Part shown: positions 25,368 through 33,115 of the stretch, in pieces | Numbering within the stretch: the stretch's first letter is position 1 | How the letters are laid out: the number at the start of each line of letters is the position of its first letter | Notes under the pieces: generated by a model | Databases searched by the model: none | The model's input: the letters and a program-made list of their open reading frames with translations, nothing else | What the model was told of the DNA's origin: nothing | Origin: SIG455 sp045646385 | GTDB lineage: Bacteria; Bacillota; Clostridia; UMGS1810 | Direction of reading: 5' to 3' | Assembly (NCBI GenBank): GCA_045646385.1 | Contig: JAZRKQ010000033.1 | Location: 1 to 38,789 of the forward strand | DNA: 38,789 nucleotides | Translations under genes and position numbers: made by a program

Positions 25368-26744
25368 ATGAAATTATGGGGCGGCAGATTCAGCAAAAAC
25401 ACCGACTCTGAGGTAAACGATTTTAATTCATCAATCCGTTTCGACGGCAGAATGTATGCTCAGGATATACGCGGCAGTATTGCTCACGCAAAGATGCTCG
25501 GCAAATGCGGGGTAATCTCTGAAAACGACAGCGAAACACTCGTTAAAACATTAAAAGAACTTCTTGCCGATATTGAAAACGGAAAAGTTGAGTTTATGAC
25601 CGATGCAGAAGATATACATATGAATGTGGAAACACTTCTTATAGAGCGCATAGGCGATGTTGGAAGAAGACTTCACACAGGAAGAAGCAGAAATGATCAG
25701 GTTGCTCTTGATATCAAAATGTACCTGATGGACGAGGAAAAAGATATCTATGCGCTTTTAAAAGACCTTTTAAATTGCCTTATAGATATGGCAAGCGAGC
25801 ATTTAGATACAATTATGCCGGGCTATACACACTTACAAAAAGCACAGCCGATTACTCTGGCGCATCACCTTATGGCTTATTTTGAGATGTTCAAGCGTGA
25901 CTGTACCCGTCTTGACGACTGGGCAAAACGCACCAATGTTATGCCTCTCGGATCAGGCGCATTAGCAGGCACTACATATCCTTTTGACAGACAATACGTT
26001 GCAGACCAGTTAGGCTTTGACTCTATTACATTAAATTCGCTCGACGGTGTATCCGACAGAGATTACGTTATAGAACTCGCAAGTTGCTTATCGCTCATAA
26101 TGGTACATTTAAGCCGTTTCTGCGAGGAACTGATTCTCTGGAATTCAAACGAATTTTCATTTATTGAAATGGATGATGCGTGCTCTACGGGAAGTTCAAT
26201 AATGCCGCAGAAGAAAAATCCCGATGTTGCCGAACTTATTCGCGGTAAATCGGGCAGAGTTTTTGGTGACCTTATGAGTATTCTTACAACAATGAAAGGC
26301 TTACCGCTTGCATATAACAAGGATATGCAAGAAGATAAAGAATGTATATTTGATGCCGTTGATACCATCAAACTCTGCTTGCCGGTGTTTACCAAAATGA
26401 TACGCACTATGAAGATAAATAAACCCGTTATGGAGCAAGGTGCAAAAGGCGGATTTACAAATGCTACAGACGCGGCTGACTATCTTGTTAAAAAAGGTAT
26501 GCCTTTCCGCAAGGCACACGAAGTTGTTGGAAAAATGGTTGCATATGCGCTTGACAAAGGCAAAAGTCTTGACGAATTTACTCTTGATGAATTCAAAGCG
26601 TGCAGCGATATAATCGAGGAAGATATCTACCATGCAATCGACCTTAAAACTTGCGTAAACGACCGCAAGATTATAGGTGGACCTGCAAAAGAAGCCGTAC
26701 AATATACAATCAATATAGAAAAAGACTGGCTTAAAAATATGTAA
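25368..26744 (+). CDS. argH: Argininosuccinate lyase
   Basis: Splits argininosuccinate into arginine and fumarate, the last step of arginine synthesis. 458 residues, usual length. It starts with MKLWGGRFSKNTD, the family N-terminus. HTGRSRNDQVALD is near 100 and the signature loop GSSIMPQKKNPD near 278 carries the catalytic Ser. TVMPGYTHLQ-type residues appear as TIMPGYTHLQKAQP near 148. It stands alone; argG is not in the window. The binding site is AGAAAGG at wide spacing. Confidence 0.97.
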   Translation: MKLWGGRFSKNTDSEVNDFNSSIRFDGRMYAQDIRGSIAHAKMLGKCGVISENDSETLVKTLKELLADIENGKVEFMTDAEDIHMNVETLLIERIGDVGRRLHTGRSRNDQVALDIKMYLMDEEKDIYALLKDLLNCLIDMASEHLDTIMPGYTHLQKAQPITLAHHLMAYFEMFKRDCTRLDDWAKRTNVMPLGSGALAGTTYPFDRQYVADQLGFDSITLNSLDGVSDRDYVIELASCLSLIMVHLSRFCEELILWNSNEFSFIEMDDACSTGSSIMPQKKNPDVAELIRGKSGRVFGDLMSILTTMKGLPLAYNKDMQEDKECIFDAVDTIKLCLPVFTKMIRTMKINKPVMEQGAKGGFTNATDAADYLVKKGMPFRKAHEVVGKMVAYALDKGKSLDEFTLDEFKACSDIIEEDIYHAIDLKTCVNDRKIIGGPAKEAVQYTINIEKDWLKNM

Positions 26745-26756
26745 ATATCTTTATAT

Positions 26757-26807
26757 AAAAAAGTTGCCCCACCGCTTATGATATTTAGGCAGTGGGGCAA
26801 CTTTTTT
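26757..26807 (+). terminator. Terminator after argH; loop carries the shared motif on the minus strand
   Basis: AAAAAGTTGCCCCAC (26758-26772) pairs with GTGGGGCAACTTTTT (26792-26806), followed by T and ACTG. The loop region 26773-26790 reads GCCTAAATATCATAAGCG on the minus strand, close to the loop motif of the hairpins at 1518, 26822 and 28245. Confidence 0.9.
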
Positions 26808-26821
26808 ACTGTATCATAAAC

Positions 26822-26878
26822 ACCAAATATTATTTTTCATCACCTAAACATCTCAAGTGATGAAAAATAATATTTGGT
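26822..26878. repeat. Perfect 22-bp inverted repeat without T-tract, conserved loop
   Basis: 26822-26843 and 26857-26878 are perfect complements around a 13-base loop CTAAACATCTCAA. There is no T-run on either side, and it lies between two ordinary terminators, so it does not seem to be needed for termination. The stem top and loop are CACCTAAACATCTCAAGTG. The spacer between argH and the NlpC/P60 gene (26745-26925) therefore holds three hairpins in a row. Confidence 0.85.
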
Positions 26879-26894
26879 ATATCATACTAACGAA

Positions 26895-26920
26895 AAAGGA
26901 CTTGGAAAACCAAGTCCTTT
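26895..26920 (-). terminator. Terminator after the NlpC/P60 gene
   Basis: AAAGGACTTGG (26895-26905), loop of four A, CCAAGTCCTTT (26910-26920). On the minus strand the stem runs into TTTTTC. Confidence 0.88.
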
Positions 26921-26925
26921 AATTT

Positions 26926-27618
26926 TTACTGAAATATTCTTCTTGCAGTTGAGTAAGTATTTGCGTAGTATCCGCTGTTGATAGTGATAATCTCTACGCT
27001 TCTGCCGGGCTGTGGAGAGTGAATCATCATACCGTTACCAACATATATACCTGCGTGGCTTATATTATAGCCGTTAGTTACAAAGAACACCAAATCACCG
27101 GGGATAAGATTTTCTTTACTTACATACACACCATTTGATGTCTGTGAAGCGGCTGTTCTGTTAAGATTAACCCCTACCTGTGAGTAGCAGTATTTAGTAA
27201 ATCCGGAGCAGTCAAACCCTGCAGGCGACATACCGCCGTATCTGTAAGGAGTACCGATATACTGCTTTGCAATGTCAACAACGCGCTGACCTTTAGTTCT
27301 TTCTGCGGCATAACGAGAAGCCTCAGTAGCATCAACAACTTTTACATAATCGCTGATAAGGTAAGCATCGGCACCGTTGTATTTAACTTTGTACCAAAGA
27401 CCTTCAACACCTATAATATCAACTATAGTGCCGTAGGTGTACTGACCTGCGATTGCACAGTTTGTGTTCGGCTGAGTGCGTATATTGAGCACACTTGCCA
27501 GAACTACACCACATTTTCCTGCTGCGAATGTAACACAAGCAAAGGAAGAAACTATTATTATCATAACTATCAGCGCCGCAGCAAACTTGGTTGCCTTGCG
27601 CTTTAAACTATGTATCAT
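26926..27618 (-). CDS. Secreted SH3-domain NlpC/P60 cell-wall hydrolase
   Basis: About 230 residues. ATG 27618 is used because AGGAGA lies 8 bases upstream and a signal peptide follows directly (KRKATKFAAALIVMIIIVSS, then a cleavage region near FAAG). Residues 37-90 form a bacterial SH3 domain (VLNIRTQPNTNC, GLWYKVKYNG). Residues 105-230 are the NlpC/P60 domain with catalytic Cys in FDCSGFTKYCY, His in SHAGIYVG and a third polar site at MIHSPQ. Such enzymes cut the D-Glu to diamino-acid bond in peptidoglycan stems. It has its own promoter and terminator. Confidence 0.93.
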   Translation of the reverse strand: MIHSLKRKATKFAAALIVMIIIVSSFACVTFAAGKCGVVLASVLNIRTQPNTNCAIAGQYTYGTIVDIIGVEGLWYKVKYNGADAYLISDYVKVVDATEASRYAAERTKGQRVVDIAKQYIGTPYRYGGMSPAGFDCSGFTKYCYSQVGVNLNRTAASQTSNGVYVSKENLIPGDLVFFVTNGYNISHAGIYVGNGMMIHSPQPGRSVEIITINSGYYANTYSTARRIFQ

Positions 27619-27672
27619 TTGTAAAATCTCCTGACTGTATAAAAACAAATATTATATGCAACTTATATTTGT

Positions 27673-27701
27673 ATTATACCTCAGCAGAGCAAAAATGTCA
27701 A
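27673..27701 (-). promoter_or_regulatory. Consensus sigma-A promoter of the NlpC/P60 gene
   Basis: On the minus strand TTGACA (27701-27696), 17 bases, TATAAT (27678-27673). Confidence 0.9.
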
Positions 27702-27820
27702 ACTTTTTTAACAATTAATTAACAAACATCATGTTATTTGGGCTATATGCACAGTTTTAACTGCGTTTTTATGTGAATATGTCACAATAGAAAAATGTAA
27801 TAATTTGAAATTGTTAAAAA

Positions 27821-28222
27821 TTATAGATTTTCGTTAACAATTTTTTTAATCTCACTGTCAAGGTCTGCTTTTTTATTATATACACGTATTATGTATATCC
27901 AAAAGATAAGAATTAAAACACATAAAGGCGCAGTTATATAAGCAGGTGCACTAAGGATATAACAAATACCCATAACAGCAAATATGGCGATAATCGGCAG
28001 CATATAAACTAAAAATGCAGCAAAGTAAACTCTTCCCGTTGGCATATACAAAACCACTTTATCTCCAACATCTGCATTGGCGGAATTTTTAGCCTCTATA
28101 TCATAAACGGGATTTTCACACAATCCGCAAGATGAACACTCACCTAAACACGCAGATTTTTTCTCTATACGCACGGTGGCATGGTTTCCGTTAATTTTTA
28201 CAACTGTTCCCTCACCCGTCAT
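27821..28222 (-). CDS. RseC/MucC-like (SoxR-reducing) membrane protein
   Basis: 133 residues from ATG 28222 (AAGGAGA site; the longer frame runs back through an inverted repeat). The N-terminal 70 residues (GTVVKINGNHATVRIEKKSA) carry a four-cysteine cluster CLGECSSCGLC, then a basic/Gly turn, and two membrane segments follow at about 75-95 and 100-118. This is the layout of the RseC/MucC family, seen in SoxR-reducing and Rnf-type settings. No Rnf genes are in the window. It is the last gene after asd-dapA-dapB and the ACT protein, which does not explain its role. Confidence 0.82.
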   Translation of the reverse strand: MTGEGTVVKINGNHATVRIEKKSACLGECSSCGLCENPVYDIEAKNSANADVGDKVVLYMPTGRVYFAAFLVYMLPIIAIFAVMGICYILSAPAYITAPLCVLILIFWIYIIRVYNKKADLDSEIKKIVNENL

Positions 28223-28244
28223 AGTTTTCTCCTTCATCACATTA

Positions 28245-28300
28245 GTAATAAGTGTTTTAATTCGCATAAATATGCTCAGTCGAATTAAAACACTTATTAC
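28245..28300. repeat. Perfect 20-bp inverted repeat without T-tract, conserved loop
   Basis: 28245-28264 and 28281-28300 are perfect complements around a 16-base loop. The stem top plus loop, CGCATAAATATGCTCAGTCG, matches the ftsH terminator loop at 17 of 20 positions. It lies between the ACT-domain gene and the RseC-like gene and lacks a T-run on either strand. Confidence 0.85.
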
Positions 28301-28310
28301 CTATATAGTT

Positions 28311-28784
28311 TTATTTAATTAAATACTTTTTATTGAGTTCCGACAGCGCTGTGTCCACGCACGACTCATCAATCAAAAGCAAAATCTCATTAACAGAAGC
28401 GCTTATAAGTTTAACTGTTATATCAGCGCTTGCTAAAACGCCGAGAACATCTGCAGTTATACCCGTATCGTCAGAAAGTGCACTGCCCGAAAGAGTGATT
28501 TTTGCATTGCTGCTGCTTATATGGCACAAAAAGTGCGGAATACGGCTCCGCATCTCCCCCATAGCAGCAACCGCTTTGCCCAGATATTCGCTAAGTATGG
28601 TAAACGACATATTCATTTTACCCTTGTTATGAGGTGCAAGAGTTATCATATCAACATTTACACCCTGCTCCGCAATTTTCTTAAAAATTTCAGTCAGCAA
28701 TCCTCCGTTGCAATTTAAATCGTTAATGGTAATTAAAGTTATGCTGTCTGTTACATCAATATCGGTAATGGCACTTTTAATCAT
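28311..28784 (-). CDS. Free-standing double-ACT protein resembling the aspartokinase regulatory domain
   Basis: 157 residues from ATG 28784 (AGGGGA site). The frame VTDSITLITINDLNCNGGLL, then IFKKIAEQGVNVDMITL, is an ACT half. A second half has ADVLGVLASADITVKLISASVNEILLLIDES. Together they look like the two ACT modules at the C-terminus of aspartate kinase, but no kinase domain is present. Such modules bind lysine or threonine and mediate feedback control. Position right after asd, dapA and dapB supports a role in this pathway, perhaps as a regulatory subunit like the internal small subunit of Bacillus LysC. That is inference. Confidence 0.82.
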   Translation of the reverse strand: MIKSAITDIDVTDSITLITINDLNCNGGLLTEIFKKIAEQGVNVDMITLAPHNKGKMNMSFTILSEYLGKAVAAMGEMRSRIPHFLCHISSSNAKITLSGSALSDDTGITADVLGVLASADITVKLISASVNEILLLIDESCVDTALSELNKKYLIK

Positions 28785-28793
28785 ATAAACAAA

Positions 28794-28840
28794 TCCCCTT
28801 TTGCAATAAATTCTCTCTTTTATTATATGCAAAAAGGGGA
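28794..28840 (-). promoter_or_regulatory. Hairpin that can hide the ribosome binding site of the ACT gene
   Basis: TCCCCTTTTGCA (28794-28805) pairs with TGCAAAAAGGGGA (28828-28840) with one bulged base. On the minus strand the second arm contains AGGGGA, the likely binding site of the ACT gene, so pairing would reduce its translation or act as a weak terminator after dapB. Confidence 0.5.
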
Positions 28841-28851
28841 TATTATGCTAA

Positions 28852-29604
28852 TTATGCGTTAACAAGGTCTTCCATATTATACATTCCGGGTTGTTTGCCC
28901 ACTAAATATTTAGCGGCTTTAATAGCACCAACGGCAAAAACTTCTTTACCCATAGCGGTATGTTTAACTTCTATAATCTCGTCATTACCGGCAAAAAGCA
29001 CACTATGCTCTCCTACAATCGTACCGCCGCGCACACTATGGATACCGATTTCACTCTGTTCTCTTTTTTTGCGTACAAAGTGTCGGTCGTAAACATAATC
29101 GACATTGCCTTTTAAAGATGATGAAATCTCGTCTGCAATCATAAGTGCCGTACCGCTTGGTGCATCAATCTTCTGATTATGGTGTTTTTCTATAATTTCA
29201 ATATCAAAATTGCCCTCTAAAACAGCCGCTGCTTTTTTAACAAGGCTTATTAAAAGGTTTACACCCACCGACATATTTGCCGAAGAGAAAACAGGAATAC
29301 GTTTTGAAAGTTCTGCAACTTTTTCTCTTTGTGTTGTGCTTAATCCTGTTGTTGCAAGTACAAACGGTATACGTCTGTCACCGCAGAAAGACACAAGTGA
29401 GTCAAGGCATGCAGGGTTAGAAAAGTCTATAACAACATCAACCTTTTCCTTAACATCGCTTAAATCGTTATAAACAGGATATGCATCTGCAGTAGTGTCA
29501 ATATCATAACCGCAAACAATATCTGCCGCATCGTCATTTTCAAGTATTTTTGTAATGACTTTTCCCATTTTTCCGTTGCAACCGCTTAACAAAATATTTA
29601 TCAT
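28852..29604 (-). CDS. dapB: 4-hydroxy-tetrahydrodipicolinate reductase
   Basis: Reduces the DapA product with NAD(P)H in the diaminopimelate/lysine pathway. 250 residues, usual length. The dinucleotide site SGCNGKMGKVI is at the N-terminus, VDFSNPACLDS near 80 and the catalytic block EKHHNQKIDAPSGTAL near 143, with the paired His and the Lys. GSVRGGT-type residues appear as HSVRGGTIVGEH. The gene follows dapA with about 68 bases between them. Confidence 0.97.
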   Translation of the reverse strand: MINILLSGCNGKMGKVITKILENDDAADIVCGYDIDTTADAYPVYNDLSDVKEKVDVVIDFSNPACLDSLVSFCGDRRIPFVLATTGLSTTQREKVAELSKRIPVFSSANMSVGVNLLISLVKKAAAVLEGNFDIEIIEKHHNQKIDAPSGTALMIADEISSSLKGNVDYVYDRHFVRKKREQSEIGIHSVRGGTIVGEHSVLFAGNDEIIEVKHTAMGKEVFAVGAIKAAKYLVGKQPGMYNMEDLVNA

Positions 29605-29672
29605 CAGTAATTCACTTCCTTAATATTAAAATGCGGGGGCGGATACTTTTATCTGCCCCCACAAAGCGTATA

Positions 29673-30560
29673 CTATTTAAGTAATCCGTATCCGATAAGT
29701 GCCTTTTTAAGCACCTCTGCGTTCTTATCTTCCATCTCACACAAAGGCATACGCAATTCACCCGCCGGGAACCCGAGCATATTCATAGCCGTTTTAACCG
29801 GAATAGGGTTAACCTCACAGAAAAGCGCACTGATAAGAGGAAGCATTTTAAGTTGGATATCAAGTGCTTTTTCTCTTTCGCCATCAAGATAAAGTTGAAC
29901 CATATCGTGAGTGTCTTTAGGAGCAATATTTGCAATAACAGATATAACACCCTTACCGCCCGCTGCAAGCATAGGCACGGTAATATCGTCGTTACCCGAA
30001 TAAATATCCATATCGTCGCCGCAAAGTGCTTTGATTTCAAGTGCTCTGGCAATATCGCCTGTAGCCTCTTTAATACCCACTATGTTATCAACTTTAGAAA
30101 GTTCTTTTACTGTTTCGGGTTTAATATCTGTACCGGTACGGCTTGGAACATTGTAAAGTATACAAGGGATATCGATAGCATCTGCAGTAGCAGAATAATG
30201 TTTAATAAGTCCTTTTTGTGTTGCTTTATTATAATAAGGAGTAACCAGCAGAACTGCATCTGCACCAAGGTGTGCAGCCTCTTTTGTAAGTTCAATACCG
30301 TGTGCTGTGTCGTTACTTCCTGTGCCTGCTATAACAGGTATAGCGCCGTTTACTTTTTTAATGGCATAGTCAACAACTGCAAGGTGCTCTTTATCAGGCA
30401 TTGTGGCAGATTCGCCCGTTGTGCCGCAGATAATGATGGCATCTGTAGAGTTATCAAGATGGTACTGCAAAAGTTCGCCAAGTGCTTCATAGTCTACCTG
30501 CCCGTTTTTAAAAGGAGTTATCAAGGCTACTCCCGAACCTGTGAATACGGTCTTTTTCAC
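29673..30560 (-). CDS. dapA: 4-hydroxy-tetrahydrodipicolinate synthase
   Basis: Condenses aspartate semialdehyde and pyruvate. About 295 residues from GTG 30560, which gives the family start KKTVFTGSGVALITPF; an upstream in-frame GTG at 30572 is less likely because its region holds the GTGGG binding site. TIM barrel with GTTGESATM near 45, the catalytic Tyr in ILYNVPSRTGTD near 135 and the Schiff-base Lys in IVGIKEATGD near 163. It sits between asd and dapB on one transcript. Confidence 0.97.
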   Translation of the reverse strand: MKKTVFTGSGVALITPFKNGQVDYEALGELLQYHLDNSTDAIIICGTTGESATMPDKEHLAVVDYAIKKVNGAIPVIAGTGSNDTAHGIELTKEAAHLGADAVLLVTPYYNKATQKGLIKHYSATADAIDIPCILYNVPSRTGTDIKPETVKELSKVDNIVGIKEATGDIARALEIKALCGDDMDIYSGNDDITVPMLAAGGKGVISVIANIAPKDTHDMVQLYLDGEREKALDIQLKMLPLISALFCEVNPIPVKTAMNMLGFPAGELRMPLCEMEDKNAEVLKKALIGYGLLK

Positions 30561-30605
30561 TATAATACCCACTTTCTCAAAATTATGATGATTTATTGTG
30601 GCAAC

Positions 30606-31607
30606 TTATTTGTTTTCATTCATTTCGATAAGTTTCTGTGCAATCTGAACTGCGTTTGTTGCAGCGCCTTTTCTTATGTTGTCTGCAACAACCCAGAGGT
30701 TTACACCGCTTTCAACGCTTTCGTCACGTCTGATTCTGCCGACAAACACTTCGTTTTTGCCTTTAGCATTTACAGCCATCGGGTATACTGCATTTGCAGT
30801 ATCGTCCTCAACAACCAATCCTTCCATATCAGCAAGAACTTGTTTGAGTTCGTCTAAATCAAAATCGTTGTAGAACTCTACGTTGATAGATTCGCTATGG
30901 CAATCGAAAACAGGTACACGAACTGTTGTAGCAGTAATCTTCATATCGTCATCGTGAAGAATTTTGCGTGTTTCGTTAACCATTTTCATTTCTTCTTTAG
31001 TATAACCGTTATCGAGGAAAACATCTATCTGCGGTAAGCAGTTGTTTGCAATCGGGTGATTGAACTTTTTAGGTGCTTCGCCTTTGAGTCCGTTTTCCAA
31101 ATCCATATATCCGCCCATACCTGCACCTGATACGGCCTGATATGTAGAATATACTACTCTTTTGATTTTATATTTATCGTGAAGTGCTTTCAAAGGAACC
31201 ATAGCCTGAATTGTAGAGCAGTTAGGGTTAGCAATGATACCCTTATTCCATGCGATATCCTCAGGGTTAACCTCAGGCACTACGAGCGGAACTTCGGGGT
31301 CCATTCTCCATGCGCTTGAGTTATCTATAACAACAACGCCCTTTGATGCGGCTATAGGTGCAAATTTTTCACTTGTAGAGCCGCCTGCTGAAAACAGAGC
31401 GATATCAATATCTTTATCGAATGAATTTTCGGTAAGTTCTTCAATAACATATTCCTTACCCATAAATGTAACCTTTGAGCCTGCGCTGCGCGCTGATGCC
31501 ATAAGGTAATAATTTTCTACGGGCAGGTTAACTTCTTCCAAAACTTTAAGGAATGTTCTTCCTACCATACCTGTTGCGCCTACAACGGCAATGTTATATT
31601 TTTTCAT
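30606..31607 (-). CDS. asd: Aspartate-semialdehyde dehydrogenase
   Basis: Makes aspartate semialdehyde, the branch point to lysine, threonine and methionine. 333 residues. VVGATGMVGRTFLKVLEE binds NADP, the catalytic Cys is in IANPNCSTIQAM near 130, and SGAGMGG near 163 and the His-containing RVPVFDCHSESI near 233 complete the active site. AAAGGA precedes the ATG. First gene of the operon; there is no lysine riboswitch between promoter and gene. Confidence 0.97.
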   Translation of the reverse strand: MKKYNIAVVGATGMVGRTFLKVLEEVNLPVENYYLMASARSAGSKVTFMGKEYVIEELTENSFDKDIDIALFSAGGSTSEKFAPIAASKGVVVIDNSSAWRMDPEVPLVVPEVNPEDIAWNKGIIANPNCSTIQAMVPLKALHDKYKIKRVVYSTYQAVSGAGMGGYMDLENGLKGEAPKKFNHPIANNCLPQIDVFLDNGYTKEEMKMVNETRKILHDDDMKITATTVRVPVFDCHSESINVEFYNDFDLDELKQVLADMEGLVVEDDTANAVYPMAVNAKGKNEVFVGRIRRDESVESGVNLWVVADNIRKGAATNAVQIAQKLIEMNENK

Positions 31608-31641
31608 CTAATACCAATCCTTTCATACTTTCCTATTGTAT

Positions 31642-31670
31642 ATCATACCACTCCGCCCCTCATAAGTCAA
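31642..31670 (-). promoter_or_regulatory. Sigma-A-type promoter of the asd-dapA-dapB operon
   Basis: On the minus strand TTGACT (31670-31665), 17 bases, TATGAT (31647-31642). The leader is only about 30 bases. Confidence 0.85.
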
Positions 31671-31720
31671 TAGCAGTTATATTAAAATCAAGTTAAAAAA
31701 ACTTCGTTTTCATTGACAAC

Positions 31721-31749
31721 TTGCATAGTTTTCTGTAATGTGTTATTAT
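31721..31749 (+). promoter_or_regulatory. Putative promoter of the SpoIID-queA-tgt operon
   Basis: TTGCAT (31721-31726), 17 bases, TATTAT (31744-31749). A TTGACA at 31713-31718 lies just upstream but has no -10 at normal distance. Confidence 0.55.
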
Positions 31750-31776
31750 AGGTGTATTATGAAATGAGGGATTGTT

Positions 31777-33099
31777 TTGCGTAAAATTATTTCATTTTTT
31801 ATTATATGTACAATTTTGATTTGCTGCCATACAACAATATATGCAGAAGATATGGCTGTTGACACCATTAAAATAGGTCTTTTCTACGGCTCTTCCGCCA
31901 AGGAAAGTGTACGCATTGGCTCTGAAAGCGGTTTTTATATGGGATACGAAGTCGATGGCGAATTTGTTAAAGATGCCGAACTTGCAGAAACCGACATAAC
32001 CGTAACATCAGGCGAAGGTACAACTGTTGCCATAGGCTCATACATATACGAGGCCGACCAGTTCCCAACACTCTACCCCGTCAGCGGAAATGTAACGGTA
32101 GACGGCGTTAAATACAGAGGCGGCATACAGTTTAAACGAATAGACGGCGGTGCACTCACCATTATAAATGTAGTTGATATTGAGCAGTACCTCTACAGTG
32201 TTATCGGCAAAGAAATGAGCCCCAGTTGGAATATTGAGGCACTCAAGGCTCAGGCAGTATGTGCAAGAGGGTTTGCCATAAGCAACTACAACAAATTCTC
32301 AAAATACGGCTTTAATTTAGATACAACCACAACAAGTCAGGTATACAAAGGCGTTTCTACCGAAACAGAAAGCACCAGACGTGCTGCCGACGAAACAAAA
32401 GGTCAGGTTTTAAAGCACGACGGAAAGATAATCCAGTCAATCTACTGTGCGTCTATGGGCGGTGCAAGCGCAAATGCCGAGAACGTGTGGGGAGGCTCGT
32501 ATCCGTATCTGGTAAGCGTTACCGACCCGTACGAAAATCCCGATGAAGCAACAAGATACAGTTGGAGCATAACCTTAACTGCTGACGAAATCAAAAACTG
32601 CCTTTCCAACTCGGGCGTAAACATAGGTAATATAACATCTGTTGAGATTGTAAGTCAAGACAGCGCAGGGTATGTAACAGAACTGCTGTTCACGGGTACA
32701 AACGGTACTCACACAGTTAAACGCAGCGATTGCCGCACGATATTCGGCGGAAAACTCCATAGCCAGCGCTATACAATTGCCGGTGGTGAAGAAACGTACC
32801 CGAACATAAGCATAATATCTGCAGACGGCATATTTACAAAACCGTCAAACGAACTGTATGTTCAGGGTGCAGGGAAAATGAGCGTGCTTAATGTACTGTC
32901 ATCTGTAATAACCAAAATGTTTGCCCCTCAGTCCGGCAATGCAGTTTCTGCAGGAGAGTATACCTTCAATGGAAACGGTTGGGGACACGGCGTAGGTATG
33001 AGCCAATGGGGCGCAAAAGCAATGGCAGACAAAGGCTTTACTTATGAAGATATCCTTACATTCTACTATACAGGCACTTACCTTGAAAACGCATATTAA
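31777..33099 (+). CDS. SpoIID/LytB-domain secreted protein
   Basis: 440 residues with a TTG start (GAGGGA site) and a signal peptide of about 24 residues (IISFFIICTILICC, then YAED). The SpoIID domain covers about residues 115-330: IEQYLYSVIGKEMSPSWNIEALKAQAVCAR is split around the conserved E-M-x-x-x-W region, then GGASANAENVWGGSYPYL. The C-terminus has GNGWGHGVGMSQWGAKAMAD, typical of the family. SpoIID is a lytic transglycosylase for the engulfing septum, and homologues also act in vegetative wall modification. The true sporulation SpoIID normally sits near murA/spoIIID, so this may be a paralogue. It is followed closely by queA. Confidence 0.92.
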   Translation: MRKIISFFIICTILICCHTTIYAEDMAVDTIKIGLFYGSSAKESVRIGSESGFYMGYEVDGEFVKDAELAETDITVTSGEGTTVAIGSYIYEADQFPTLYPVSGNVTVDGVKYRGGIQFKRIDGGALTIINVVDIEQYLYSVIGKEMSPSWNIEALKAQAVCARGFAISNYNKFSKYGFNLDTTTTSQVYKGVSTETESTRRAADETKGQVLKHDGKIIQSIYCASMGGASANAENVWGGSYPYLVSVTDPYENPDEATRYSWSITLTADEIKNCLSNSGVNIGNITSVEIVSQDSAGYVTELLFTGTNGTHTVKRSDCRTIFGGKLHSQRYTIAGGEETYPNISIISADGIFTKPSNELYVQGAGKMSVLNVLSSVITKMFAPQSGNAVSAGEYTFNGNGWGHGVGMSQWGAKAMADKGFTYEDILTFYYTGTYLENAY

Positions 33100-33115
33100 T
33101 TAGGAGAGATACACT

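Noticed and set aside
29853..30857. 334-codon plus-strand open frame opposite dapA and asd
   Set aside because: The product is Cys-, Phe- and Ile-rich without motifs, and the minus-strand frames are unmistakable DapA and Asd.
31608..31776. Possible lysine riboswitch ahead of asd
   Set aside because: The promoter found leaves a leader of about 30 bases, far too short for that riboswitch.
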